64,000 nt of DNA, from NCBI RefSeq assembly GCF_051020765.1, contig NW_027469226.1, positions 186,001 through 250,000 of the forward strand, written 5' to 3'. The notes beneath the pieces were generated by a model. That model saw nothing but the letters and a program-made list of their open reading frames with translations, was not told where the DNA came from and did no database searches. Positions 1 to 12,500 of this stretch are shown one piece after another. Source of the DNA: Lasioglossum baleicum. Its lineage: Eukaryota; Arthropoda; Insecta; Hymenoptera; Halictidae. A program made the translations under genes and the position numbers. Within the stretch, counting starts at the first letter, position 1. The number at the start of each line of letters is the position of its first letter.

Positions 1-1190
1 TCTCGCACGTATTTTTACTCGACTAGCCTGCGGGATGCATCCTCTCGCACGTATTTTTACTCGACTAGCCTGCGGGATGCATCCTCTCGCACGTGTTTTT
101 ACTCGACTAGCCTGCGGGAAGCATCCTCTCGCACGTATTTTTACTCGACTAGCCTGCGGGATGCATCCTCTCGCACGTGTTTTTACTCGACTAGCCTGCG
201 GGATGCATCCTCTCGCACGTGTTTTAACTGGACTAGCCTGCGGGATGCATCCTCTCGCACGTGTTTTTACTCGACTAGCCTGCGGGAAGCATCCTCTCGC
301 ACGTGTTTTTACTCGACTAGCCTGCGGGGTGCATCCTCTCGCACGTGTTTTTACTCGACTAGCCTGCGGGGTGCATCCTCTCGCACATATTTTTACTCGA
401 CTAGCCTGCGGGATGCATCCTCTCGCACGTGTTTTTACTCGACTAGCCTGCGGGAAGCATCCTCTCGCACGTGTTTTTACTCGACTAGCCTGCGGGATGC
501 ATTCTCTCGCACGTGTTTCTACTCGACTAGCCTGCGGGATGCATCCTCTCGCACGTGTTTTTACTCGACTAGCCTGCGGGATGCATCCTCTCGCACGTGT
601 TTTCACTCGACTAGCCTGCGGGATGCATCCTCTCGCACGTGTTTTCACTCGACTAGCCTGCGGGGTGCATCCTCTCGCACGTGTTTTTACTCGACTAGCC
701 TGCGGGATGCATCCTCTCGCACGTGTTTTCACTCGACTAGCCTGCGGAATGCATCCTCTCGCACGTGTTTTCACTCGACTAGCCTGCGGGATGCCTCCTC
801 TCGCACGTGTTTTCACTCGACTAGCCTGCGGGGTGCATCCTCCCGCACGTGTTTTTACTCGACTAGCCTGCGGGAAGCATCCTCTCGCACGTGTTTTTAC
901 TCGACTAGCCTGCGGGATGCATCCTCTCGCACGTGTTTTTACTCGACTAGCCTGCTTGATGCATCCTCTCGCACGTGTTTTTACTCGACTAGCCTGCGGG
1001 GAGCATCCTCTCGCACGTGTTTTTACTCGACTAGCCTGCGGGATGCATCCTCCCGCACGTGTTTTTACTCGTCTAGCCTGCGGGATGCATCCTCCCGCAC
1101 GTGTTTTTACTCGACTAGCCTCCGGGATGCATCCTCTCGCACGTGTTTTTACTCGACTAGCCTGCGGGGAGCATCCTCTCGCACGTGTTT
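1..1190 (+). repeat. Segment also present at about 3,399-4,588
   Basis: The variant order here matches the segment 3,398 bp further on (81 monomers minus two 2-bp deletions). Shared markers include the CACATATTTTT monomer, a GCATTCTCTCG/TTTCTACTCG monomer (501 and 3,899), a GCGGAATG monomer and a rare GCTTGATG monomer. The match fades near 1,190/4,588, where the 1,753-side block has changed. The left edge is cut by the window start. Confidence 0.8.
77..118 (+). repeat. Representative consensus monomer (in ATG-first phase)
   Basis: This is the first copy in the window with no deviation from the commonest form. In the numbering used here it starts at monomer base 4 and wraps round to base 3. 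It carries three self-complementary centres: ATGCAT within GGATGCATCC, CACGTG, and CTAG. Their spacing is 13, 16 and 13 bp, adding to 42. It holds four CpG dinucleotides, against about 3.1 expected from its base composition. An NsiI-type ATGCAT site and a PmlI-type CACGTG site recur in most monomers, so either cut should give a 42-bp ladder. Confidence 0.95.
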
Positions 1191-1752
1191 TTACTCGACT
1201 AGCCTGCGGGATGCATCCTCTCGCACGTGTTTTTACTCGACTAGCCTGCGGGGAGCATCCTCTCGCACGTGTTTTTACTCGACTAGCCTGGGGGATGCAT
1301 CCTCCCGCACGTGTTTTTACTCGACTAGCCTGCGGGATGCATGCTCCCGCACGTGTTTTTACTCGACTAGCCTGCGGGATGCATCCTCTCGCACGTGTTT
1401 TTACTCGACTAGCCTGCGGGATGCATCCTCTCGCACGTGTTTTTACTGGACTAGCCTGCGGGATGAATCCTCTCGCACGTGTTTTTACTCGACTAGCCTG
1501 CGGGATGCATCCTCTCGCACGTGTTTTAACTGGACTAGCCTGCGGGATGCATCCTCTCGCACGTGTTTTTACTCGACTAGCCTGCGGGAAGCATCCTCTC
1601 GCACGTGTTTTTACTCGACTAGCCGGCGGGGTGCATCCTCTCGCACGTGTTTTTACTCGACTAGCCTGCGGGGTGCATCCTCTCGCACGTGTTTTTACTC
1701 GACTAGCCTGCGGGAAGCATCCTCTCGCACGTGTTTTTACTCGACTAGCCTG

Positions 1753-2758
1753 AGGGATGCATCCTCTCGCACGTGTTTTTACTCGACTAGCCTGCGGGAT
1801 GCATCCTCTCGCACGTGTTTTTACTCGTCTAGCCTGCGGGATGCATCCTCCCGCACGTGTTTTTACTCGACTAGCCTCCGGGATGCATCCTCTCGCACGT
1901 GTTTTTACTCGACTAGCCTGCGGGGAGCATCCTCTCGCACGTGTTTTTACTCGACTAGAATGCGGGATGCATCCTCTCGCACGTGTTTTTACTCGACTAG
2001 CCTGCGGGATGCATCCTCTCGCACGTGTTTTTACTCGACTAGCCTGCGGGGAGCATCCTCTCGCACGTGTTTTTACTCGACTAGAATGCGGGATGCATCC
2101 TCTCGCACGTGTTTTCACTCGACTAGCCTGCGGGATGCATCCTCTCGCACGTGTTTTCACTCGACTAGCCTGCGGGATGCCTCCTCGCACGTGTTTTCAC
2201 TCGACTAGCCTGCGGGGTGCATCCTCTCGCACGTGTTTTCACTCGACTAGTCTGCGGGATGCATCCTCCCGCACGTGTTTTCACTCGACTAGCCTGCGGG
2301 GTGCATCCTCTCGCACGTGTTTTTACTCGACTAGTCTGCGGGATGCATCCTCCCGCACGTGTTTTTACTCGACTAGCCTGCGGGATGCATCCTCTCGCAC
2401 GTGTTTTTACTCGACTAGTCTGCGTGATGCATCCTCTCGCACGTGTTTTTACTCGACTAGCCTGCGGGATGCATCCTCTCGCACGTATTTTTACTCGACT
2501 AGCCTGCGGGATGCATCCTCTCGCACGTATTTTTACTCGACTAGCCTGCGGGATGCATCCTCTCGCACGTGTTTTTACTCGACTAGCCTGCGGGAAGCAT
2601 CCTCTCGCACGTATTTTTACTCGACTAGCCTGCGGGATGCATCCTCTCGCACGTGTTTTTACTCGACTAGCCTGCGGGATGCATCCTCTCGCACGTGTTT
2701 TAACTGGACTAGCCTGCGGGATGCATCCTCTCGCACGTGTTTTTACTCGACTAGCCTG
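1753..2758 (+). repeat. 1,006-bp duplication, copy 1
   Basis: This block begins at the variant base A42 (CTGAGGG) and is followed directly by a second copy at 2,759-3,680. Both share the order of rare variants: a GTCTAG monomer, a CCTCCGGG monomer, CTAGAATGC monomers, a 40-bp monomer, then a run of CACGTATTTTT monomers. Copy 1 has two more monomers (84 bp) than copy 2, around the CTAGAATGC cluster. I noticed two substitutions between copies, at about 2,419 versus 3,341 and at 2,800 in copy 2. Confidence 0.85.
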
Positions 2759-3680
2759 AGGGATGCATCCTCTCGCACGTGTTTTTACTCGACTAGCCTA
2801 CGGGATGCATCCTCTCGCACGTGTTTTTACTCGTCTAGCCTGCGGGATGCATCCTCCCGCACGTGTTTTTACTCGACTAGCCTCCGGGATGCATCCTCTC
2901 GCACGTGTTTTTACTCGACTAGCCTGCGGGGAGCATCCTCTCGCACGTGTTTTTACTCGACTAGAATGCGGGATGCATCCTCTCGCACGTGTTTTTACTC
3001 GACTAGCCTGCGGGATGCATCCTCTCGCACGTGTTTTTACTCGACTAGCCTGCGGGATGCATCCTCTCGCACGTGTTTTCACTCGACTAGCCTGCGGGAT
3101 GCCTCCTCGCACGTGTTTTCACTCGACTAGCCTGCGGGGTGCATCCTCTCGCACGTGTTTTCACTCGACTAGTCTGCGGGATGCATCCTCCCGCACGTGT
3201 TTTCACTCGACTAGCCTGCGGGGTGCATCCTCTCGCACGTGTTTTTACTCGACTAGTCTGCGGGATGCATCCTCCCGCACGTGTTTTTACTCGACTAGCC
3301 TGCGGGATGCATCCTCTCGCACGTGTTTTTACTCGACTAGCCTGCGTGATGCATCCTCTCGCACGTGTTTTTACTCGACTAGCCTGCGGGATGCATCCTC
3401 TCGCACGTATTTTTACTCGACTAGCCTGCGGGATGCATCCTCTCGCACGTATTTTTACTCGACTAGCCTGCGGGATGCATCCTCTCGCACGTGTTTTTAC
3501 TCGACTAGCCTGCGGGAAGCATCCTCTCGCACGTATTTTTACTCGACTAGCCTGCGGGATGCATCCTCTCGCACGTGTTTTTACTCGACTAGCCTGCGGG
3601 ATGCATCCTCTCGCACGTGTTTTAACTGGACTAGCCTGCGGGATGCATCCTCTCGCACGTGTTTTTACTCGACTAGCCTG
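2759..3680 (+). repeat. 1,006-bp duplication, copy 2 (84 bp shorter)
   Basis: Second tandem copy of 1,753-2,758. The downstream parts align at an offset of 922 bp and the upstream parts at 1,006 bp, so two monomers were lost here or gained in copy 1. The 40-bp monomers at 2,177 and 3,099 are a matching pair. Homology stops at about 3,680, where copy 1 runs into a CTGAGGG junction and copy 2 continues with CTGCGGG. Confidence 0.83.
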
Positions 3681-3838
3681 CGGGAAGCATCCTCTCGCAC
3701 GTGTTTTTACTCGACTAGCCTGCGGGGTGCATCCTCTCGCACGTGTTTTTACTCGACTAGCCTGCGGGGTGCATCCTCTCGCACATATTTTTACTCGACT
3801 AGCCTGCGGGATGCATCCTCTCGCACGTGTTTTTACTC

Positions 3839-6800
3839 GACTAGCCTGCGGGAAGCATCCTCTCGCACGTGTTTTTACTCGACTAGCCTGCGGGATGCAT
3901 TCTCTCGCACGTGTTTCTACTCGACTAGCCTGCGGGATGCATCCTCTCGCACGTGTTTTTACTCGACTAGCCTGCGGGATGCATCCTCTCGCACGTGTTT
4001 TCACTCGACTAGCCTGCGGGATGCATCCTCTCGCACGTGTTTTCACTCGACTAGCCTGCGGGGTGCATCCTCTCGCACGTGTTTTTACTCGACTAGCCTG
4101 CGGGATGCATCCTCTCGCACGTGTTTTCACTCGACTAGCCTGCGGAATGCATCCTCTCGCACGTGTTTTCACTCGACTAGCCTGCGGGATGCCTCCTCTC
4201 GCACGTGTTTTCACTCGACTAGCCTGCGGGGTGCATCCTCCCGCACGTGTTTTTACTCGACTAGCCTGCGGGAAGCATCCTCTCGCACGTGTTTTTACTC
4301 GACTAGCCTGCGGGATGCATCCTCTCGCACGTGTTTTTACTCGACTAGCCTGCTTGATGCATCCTCTCGCACGTGTTTTTACTCGACTAGCCTGCGGGGA
4401 GCATCCTCTCGCACGTGTTTTTACTCGACTAGCCTGCGGGATGCATCCTCCCGCACGTGTTTTTACTCGTCTAGCCTGCGGGATGCATCCTCCCGCACGT
4501 GTTTTTACTCGACTAGCCTCCGGGATGCATCCTCTCGCACGTGTTTTTACTCGACTAGCCTGCGGGGAGCATCCTCTCGCACGTGTTTTTACTCGACTAG
4601 AATGCGGGATGCATCCTCTCGCACGTGTTTTTACTCGACTAGCCTGCGGGATGCATCCTCTCGCACGTGTTTTTACTCGACTAGCCTGCGGGGAGCATCC
4701 TCTCGCACGTGTTTTTACTCGACTAGAATGCGGGATGCATCCTCTCGCACGTGTTTTCACTCGACTAGTCTGCGGGATGCATCCTCCCGCACGTGTTTTC
4801 ACTCGACCAGCCTGCGGGGTGCATCCTCCCGCACGTGTTTTTACTCGACTAGTCTGCGGGATGCATCCTCCCGCACGTGTTTTCACTCGACCAGCCTGCG
4901 GGGTGCATCCTCCCGCACGTGTTTTTACTCGACTAGTCTGCGGCGTGCATCCTCTCGCACGTGTTTTCACTCGACTAGCCTGCGGGATGCCTCCTCGCAC
5001 GTGTTTTCACTCGACTAGCCTGCGGGGTGCATCCTCTCGCACGTGTTTTCACTCGACTAGTCTGCGGGATGCATCCTCCCGCACGTGTTTTCACTCGACT
5101 AGCCTGCGGGGTGCATCCTCTCGCACGTGTTTTTACTCGACTAGTCTGCGGGGTGCATCCTCTCGCACGTGTTTTCACTCGACTAGTCTGCGGGGTGCAT
5201 CCTCTCGCACGTGTTTTCACTCGACTAGTCTGCGAGATGCATCCTCCCGCACGTGTTTTCACTCGACTAGCCTGCGGGGTGCATCCTCCCGCACGTGTTT
5301 TTACTCGACTATCCTGCGGGATGCATCCTCTCGCACGTGTTTTTACTCGACTAGCCTGCGGGATGCATCCTCTCGCACGTGTTTTCACTCGACTAGCCTG
5401 CGGAATGCATCCTCTCGCACGTGTTTTCACTCGACTAGCCTGCGGGATGCATCCTCTCGCACGTGTTTTTACTGGACTAGCCTGCGGGGTGCATCCTCTC
5501 GCACGTGTTTTCACTCGACTAGTCTGCGGGATGCATCCTCCCGCACGTGTTTTCACTCGACTAGCCTGCGGGGTGCATCCTCTCGCACGTGTTTTTACTC
5601 GACTAGTCTGCGGGATGCATCCTCCCGCACGTGTTTTTACTCGACTATCCTGCGGGATGCATCCTCTCGCACGTGTTTTTACTCGACTAGCCTGCGTGAT
5701 GCATCCTCTCGCACGTGTTTTACTCGACTAGCCTGCGGGATGCATCCTCTCGCACGTATTTTTACTCGACTAGCCTGCGGGATGCATCCTCTCGCACATA
5801 TTTTTACTCGACTAGCCTGCGGGATGCATCCTCTCGCACGTGTTTTTACTCGACTAGCCTGCGGGAAGCATCCTCCCGCACGTATTTTTACTCGACTAGC
5901 CTGCGGGATGCATCCTCTCGCACGTGTTTTCACTCGACTAGCCTGCGGGATGCATCCTCTCGCACGTGTTTTTACTGGACTAGCCTGCGGGATGCATCCT
6001 CTCGCACGTGTTTTTACTCGACTAGCCTGCGGGATGCATCCTCTCGCACGTGTTTTAACTGGACTAGCCTGCGGGATGCATCCTCTCGCACGTGTTTTTA
6101 CTCGACTAGCCTGCGGGAAGCATCCTCTCGCACGTGTTTTTACTCGACTAGCCTGCGGGGTGCATCCTCTCGCACGTGTTTTTACTCGACTAGCCTGCGG
6201 GTTGCATCCTCTCGCACGTGTTTTTACTCGACTAGCCTGCGGGAAGCATCCTCTCGCACGTGTTTTTACTCGACTAGCCTGAGGGATGCATCCTCTCGCA
6301 CGTGTTTTTACTCGACTAGCCTGCGGGATACATCCTCTCGCACGTGTTTTTACTCGTCTAACCTGCGGGATGCATCCTCCCGCACGTGTTTTTATTCGAC
6401 TAGCCTCCGGGATGCATCCTCTCGCACGTGTTTTTACTCGACTAGCCTGCGGGATACATCCTCTCGCACGTGTTTTTACTCGTCTAGCCTGCGGGATGCA
6501 TCCTCCCGCACGTGTTTTTACTCGACTAGCCTGCGGGATGCATCCTCTCGCACGTGTTTTTACTCGACTAGAATGCGGGATGCATCCTCTCGCACGTGTT
6601 TTTACTCGACTAGCCGGCGGGATGCATCCTCTCGCACGTGTTTTCACTCGACTAGCCTGCGGGATGCCTCCTCGCACGTGTTTTCACTCGACTAGCCTGC
6701 GGGGTGCATCCTCTCGCACGTGTTTTCACTCGACTAGTCTGCGGGATGCATCCTCCCGCACGTGTTTTCACTCGACTAGCCTGCGGGGTGCATCCTCTCG

Positions 6801-9501
6801 CACGTGTTTTTACTCGACTGGTATGCGGCGTGCATCCTCTCGCACGTGTTTTCACTCGACTAGTCTGCGGGATGCATCCTCCCGCACGTGTTTTCACTCG
6901 ACTAGCCTGCGGGGTGCATCCTCCCGCACGTGTTTTTACTCGACTATCCTGCGGGATGCATCCTCTCGCACGTGTTTTTACTCGACTAGCCTGCGTGATG
7001 CATCCTCTCGCACGTGTTTTTACTCGACTAGCCTGCGGGATGCATCCTCTCGCACGTATTTTTTCTCGACTAGCCTGCGGGATGCATCCTCTCGCACGTA
7101 TTTTTACTCGACTAGCCTGCGGGATGCATCCTCTCGCACGTGTTTTTACTCGACTAGCCTGCGGGAAGCATCCTCCCGCACGTATTTTTACTCGACTAGC
7201 CTGCGGGATGCATCCTCTCGCACGTGTTTTTACTCGACTAGCCTGCGGGATGCATCCTCTCGCACGTGTTTTCACTCGACTAGCCTGCGGAATGCATCCT
7301 CTCGCACGTGTTTTCACTCGACTAGCCTGCGGGATGCCTCCTCTCGCACGTGTTTTCACTCGACTAGCCAGCGGGGTGCATCCTCCCGCACGTGTTTTTA
7401 CTCGACTAGCCTGCGGGAAGCACCCTCTCGCACGTGTTTTTACTCGACTAGCCTGCGCGATGCATCCTCTCGCACGTGGTTTTACTCGACTAGCCTGCGT
7501 GATGCATCCTCTCGCACGTGTTTTTACTCGACTAGCCTGCGGGATGCATCCTCTCGCACGTATTTTTACTCGACTAGCCTGCGGGATGCATCCTCTCGCA
7601 CGTATTTTTACTCGACTAGCCTGCGGGAAGCACCCTCTCGCACGTGTTTTTACTCGACTAGCCTGCGGGATGCATCCTCTCGCACGTGTTTTTACTCGAC
7701 TAGCCTGCGGGATGCATCCTCTCGCACGTGTTTTTACTCGACTAGCCTGCGGGATGCATCCTCTCGCACGTGTTTTTACTGGACTAGCCTGCGGGATACA
7801 TCCTCTCGCACGTGTTTTTACTCGACTAGCCTGCGGGATGCATCCTCTCGCACGTGTTTTTACTGGACTAGCCTGCGGGATACATCCTCTCGCACGTGTT
7901 TTTACTCGACTAGCCTGCGGGATGCATCCTCTCGCACGTGTTTTAACTGGACTAGCCTGCGGGATGCATCCTCTCGCACGTGTTTTTACTCGACTAGCCT
8001 GCGGGAAGCATCCTCTCGCACGTGTTTTTACTCGACTAGCCTGCGGGGTGCATCCTCTCGCACGTGTTTTTACTCGACTAGCCTGCGGGGTGCATCCTCT
8101 CGCACGTGTTTTTACTCGACTAGCCTGCGGGAAGCATCCTCTCGCACGTGTTTTTACTCGACTAGCCTGAGGGATGCATCCTCTCGCACGTGTTTTTACT
8201 CGACTAGCCTGCGGGATACATCCTCTCGCACGTGTTTTTACTCGTCTAGTCTGCGGGATGCATCCTCCCGCACGTGTTTTTATTCGACTAGCCTCCGGGA
8301 TGCATCCTCCCGCACGTGTTTTTACTCGACTAGCCTGCGGGATACATCCTCTCGCACGTGTTTTTACTCGTCTAGCCTGCGGGATGCATCCTCCCGCATG
8401 TGTTTTTACTCGACTAGCCTGCGGGATGCATCCTCTCGCACGTGTTTTTACTCGACTAGCCTGCGGGGAGCATCCTCTCGCACGTGTTTTTACTCGACTA
8501 GCCTGCGGGAAGCATCCTCTCGCACGTGTTTTTACTCGACTAGCCTGAGGGATGCATCCTCTCGCACGTGTTTTTACTCGACTAGCCTGCGGGATGCATC
8601 CTCTCGCACGTGTTTTTACTCGTCTAGCCTGCGGGATGCATCCTCCCGCACGTGTTTTTACTCGACTAGCCTCCGGGATGCATCCTCTCGCACGTGTTTT
8701 TACTCGACTAGCCTGCGGGGAGCATCCTCTCGCACGTGTTTTTACTCGACTAGAATGCGGGATGCATCCTCTCGCACGTGTTTTTACTCGACTAGCCAGA
8801 GGGATACATCCTCTCGCACGTGTTTTCACTCGACTAGCCTGCGGGATGCATCCCCTCGCACGTGTTTTCACTCGACTAGCCTGCGGGATGCATCCTCTCG
8901 CACGTGTTTTTAACCGACTAGCCTGCGGGATGCATCCTCTCGCACGTGTTTTCACTCGACTAGCCTGCGTGATGCCTCCTCGCACGTGTTTTCACTCGAC
9001 TAGCCTGCGGGGTGCATCCTCTCGCACGTGTTTTTACTCGACTAGCCTGCGGGAAGCATCCTCCCGCACGTATTTTTACTCGACTAGCCTGCGGGAAGCA
9101 TCCTCTCGCACGTGTTTTCACTCGACTAGCCTGCGGGGTGCATCCTCCCGCACGTGTTTTTACTCGACTAGCCTGCGGGAAGCACCCTCTCGCACGTGTT
9201 TTTACTCGACTAGCCTGCGGGATGCATCCTCTCGCACGTGTTTTTACTCGACTAGCCTGCGGGATGCATCCTCTCGCACGTGTTTTTTCTCGACTAGCCT
9301 GCGGGGAGCATCCTCTCGCACGTGTTTTTACTCGACTAGCCTGCGGGATGCATCCTCCCGCACGTGTTTTTACTCGACTAGCCTGCGGGATGCATCCTCC
9401 CGCACGTGTTTTTACTCGACTAGCCTGCGGGATGCATCCTCTCGCACGTGTTTTTACTCGACTAGCCTGCGGGATGCATCCTCTCGCACGTGTTTTTACT
9501 G
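3839..9501 (+). repeat. 5,663-bp higher-order repeat, copy A
   Basis: A 135-monomer block followed immediately by an almost identical copy B. Its length equals 135 x 42 minus 7, explained by three 40-bp monomers (4,987, 6,664, 8,972) and one 41-bp monomer (5,715) inside it. The left limit is set by a C/G mismatch at 3,838 versus 9,501; the right limit is set by a mismatch at 9,517 versus 15,180, leaving 15 bp of uncertainty. Substitutions found against copy B are at 4,361, 4,617, 6,820 and 8,310, so identity is about 99.9%. This is a recent duplication, or possibly an assembly duplication. Confidence 0.93.
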
Positions 9502-12500
9502 GACTAGCCTGCGGGAAGCATCCTCTCGCACGTGTTTTTACTCGACTAGCCTGCGGGATGCATTCTCTCGCACGTGTTTCTACTCGACTAGCCTGCGGGA
9601 TGCATCCTCTCGCACGTGTTTTTACTCGACTAGCCTGCGGGATGCATCCTCTCGCACGTGTTTTCACTCGACTAGCCTGCGGGATGCATCCTCTCGCACG
9701 TGTTTTCACTCGACTAGCCTGCGGGGTGCATCCTCTCGCACGTGTTTTTACTCGACTAGCCTGCGGGATGCATCCTCTCGCACGTGTTTTCACTCGACTA
9801 GCCTGCGGAATGCATCCTCTCGCACGTGTTTTCACTCGACTAGCCTGCGGGATGCCTCCTCTCGCACGTGTTTTCACTCGACTAGCCTGCGGGGTGCATC
9901 CTCCCGCACGTGTTTTTACTCGACTAGCCTGCGGGAAGCATCCTCTCGCACGTGTTTTTACTCGACTAGCCTGCGGGATGCATCCTCTCGCACGTGTTTT
10001 TACTCGACTAGCCTGCTTGATGCTTCCTCTCGCACGTGTTTTTACTCGACTAGCCTGCGGGGAGCATCCTCTCGCACGTGTTTTTACTCGACTAGCCTGC
10101 GGGATGCATCCTCCCGCACGTGTTTTTACTCGTCTAGCCTGCGGGATGCATCCTCCCGCACGTGTTTTTACTCGACTAGCCTCCGGGATGCATCCTCTCG
10201 CACGTGTTTTTACTCGACTAGCCTGCGGGGAGCATCCTCTCGCACGTGTTTTTACTCGACTAGAATGCGGGATGCATCCCCTCGCACGTGTTTTTACTCG
10301 ACTAGCCTGCGGGATGCATCCTCTCGCACGTGTTTTTACTCGACTAGCCTGCGGGGAGCATCCTCTCGCACGTGTTTTTACTCGACTAGAATGCGGGATG
10401 CATCCTCTCGCACGTGTTTTCACTCGACTAGTCTGCGGGATGCATCCTCCCGCACGTGTTTTCACTCGACCAGCCTGCGGGGTGCATCCTCCCGCACGTG
10501 TTTTTACTCGACTAGTCTGCGGGATGCATCCTCCCGCACGTGTTTTCACTCGACCAGCCTGCGGGGTGCATCCTCCCGCACGTGTTTTTACTCGACTAGT
10601 CTGCGGCGTGCATCCTCTCGCACGTGTTTTCACTCGACTAGCCTGCGGGATGCCTCCTCGCACGTGTTTTCACTCGACTAGCCTGCGGGGTGCATCCTCT
10701 CGCACGTGTTTTCACTCGACTAGTCTGCGGGATGCATCCTCCCGCACGTGTTTTCACTCGACTAGCCTGCGGGGTGCATCCTCTCGCACGTGTTTTTACT
10801 CGACTAGTCTGCGGGGTGCATCCTCTCGCACGTGTTTTCACTCGACTAGTCTGCGGGGTGCATCCTCTCGCACGTGTTTTCACTCGACTAGTCTGCGAGA
10901 TGCATCCTCCCGCACGTGTTTTCACTCGACTAGCCTGCGGGGTGCATCCTCCCGCACGTGTTTTTACTCGACTATCCTGCGGGATGCATCCTCTCGCACG
11001 TGTTTTTACTCGACTAGCCTGCGGGATGCATCCTCTCGCACGTGTTTTCACTCGACTAGCCTGCGGAATGCATCCTCTCGCACGTGTTTTCACTCGACTA
11101 GCCTGCGGGATGCATCCTCTCGCACGTGTTTTTACTGGACTAGCCTGCGGGGTGCATCCTCTCGCACGTGTTTTCACTCGACTAGTCTGCGGGATGCATC
11201 CTCCCGCACGTGTTTTCACTCGACTAGCCTGCGGGGTGCATCCTCTCGCACGTGTTTTTACTCGACTAGTCTGCGGGATGCATCCTCCCGCACGTGTTTT
11301 TACTCGACTATCCTGCGGGATGCATCCTCTCGCACGTGTTTTTACTCGACTAGCCTGCGTGATGCATCCTCTCGCACGTGTTTTACTCGACTAGCCTGCG
11401 GGATGCATCCTCTCGCACGTATTTTTACTCGACTAGCCTGCGGGATGCATCCTCTCGCACATATTTTTACTCGACTAGCCTGCGGGATGCATCCTCTCGC
11501 ACGTGTTTTTACTCGACTAGCCTGCGGGAAGCATCCTCCCGCACGTATTTTTACTCGACTAGCCTGCGGGATGCATCCTCTCGCACGTGTTTTCACTCGA
11601 CTAGCCTGCGGGATGCATCCTCTCGCACGTGTTTTTACTGGACTAGCCTGCGGGATGCATCCTCTCGCACGTGTTTTTACTCGACTAGCCTGCGGGATGC
11701 ATCCTCTCGCACGTGTTTTAACTGGACTAGCCTGCGGGATGCATCCTCTCGCACGTGTTTTTACTCGACTAGCCTGCGGGAAGCATCCTCTCGCACGTGT
11801 TTTTACTCGACTAGCCTGCGGGGTGCATCCTCTCGCACGTGTTTTTACTCGACTAGCCTGCGGGTTGCATCCTCTCGCACGTGTTTTTACTCGACTAGCC
11901 TGCGGGAAGCATCCTCTCGCACGTGTTTTTACTCGACTAGCCTGAGGGATGCATCCTCTCGCACGTGTTTTTACTCGACTAGCCTGCGGGATACATCCTC
12001 TCGCACGTGTTTTTACTCGTCTAACCTGCGGGATGCATCCTCCCGCACGTGTTTTTATTCGACTAGCCTCCGGGATGCATCCTCTCGCACGTGTTTTTAC
12101 TCGACTAGCCTGCGGGATACATCCTCTCGCACGTGTTTTTACTCGTCTAGCCTGCGGGATGCATCCTCCCGCACGTGTTTTTACTCGACTAGCCTGCGGG
12201 ATGCATCCTCTCGCACGTGTTTTTACTCGACTAGAATGCGGGATGCATCCTCTCGCACGTGTTTTTACTCGACTAGCCGGCGGGATGCATCCTCTCGCAC
12301 GTGTTTTCACTCGACTAGCCTGCGGGATGCCTCCTCGCACGTGTTTTCACTCGACTAGCCTGCGGGGTGCATCCTCTCGCACGTGTTTTCACTCGACTAG
12401 TCTGCGGGATGCATCCTCCCGCACGTGTTTTCACTCGACTAGCCTGCGGGGTGCATCCTCTCGCACGTGTTTTTACTCGACTAGTATGCGGCGTGCATCC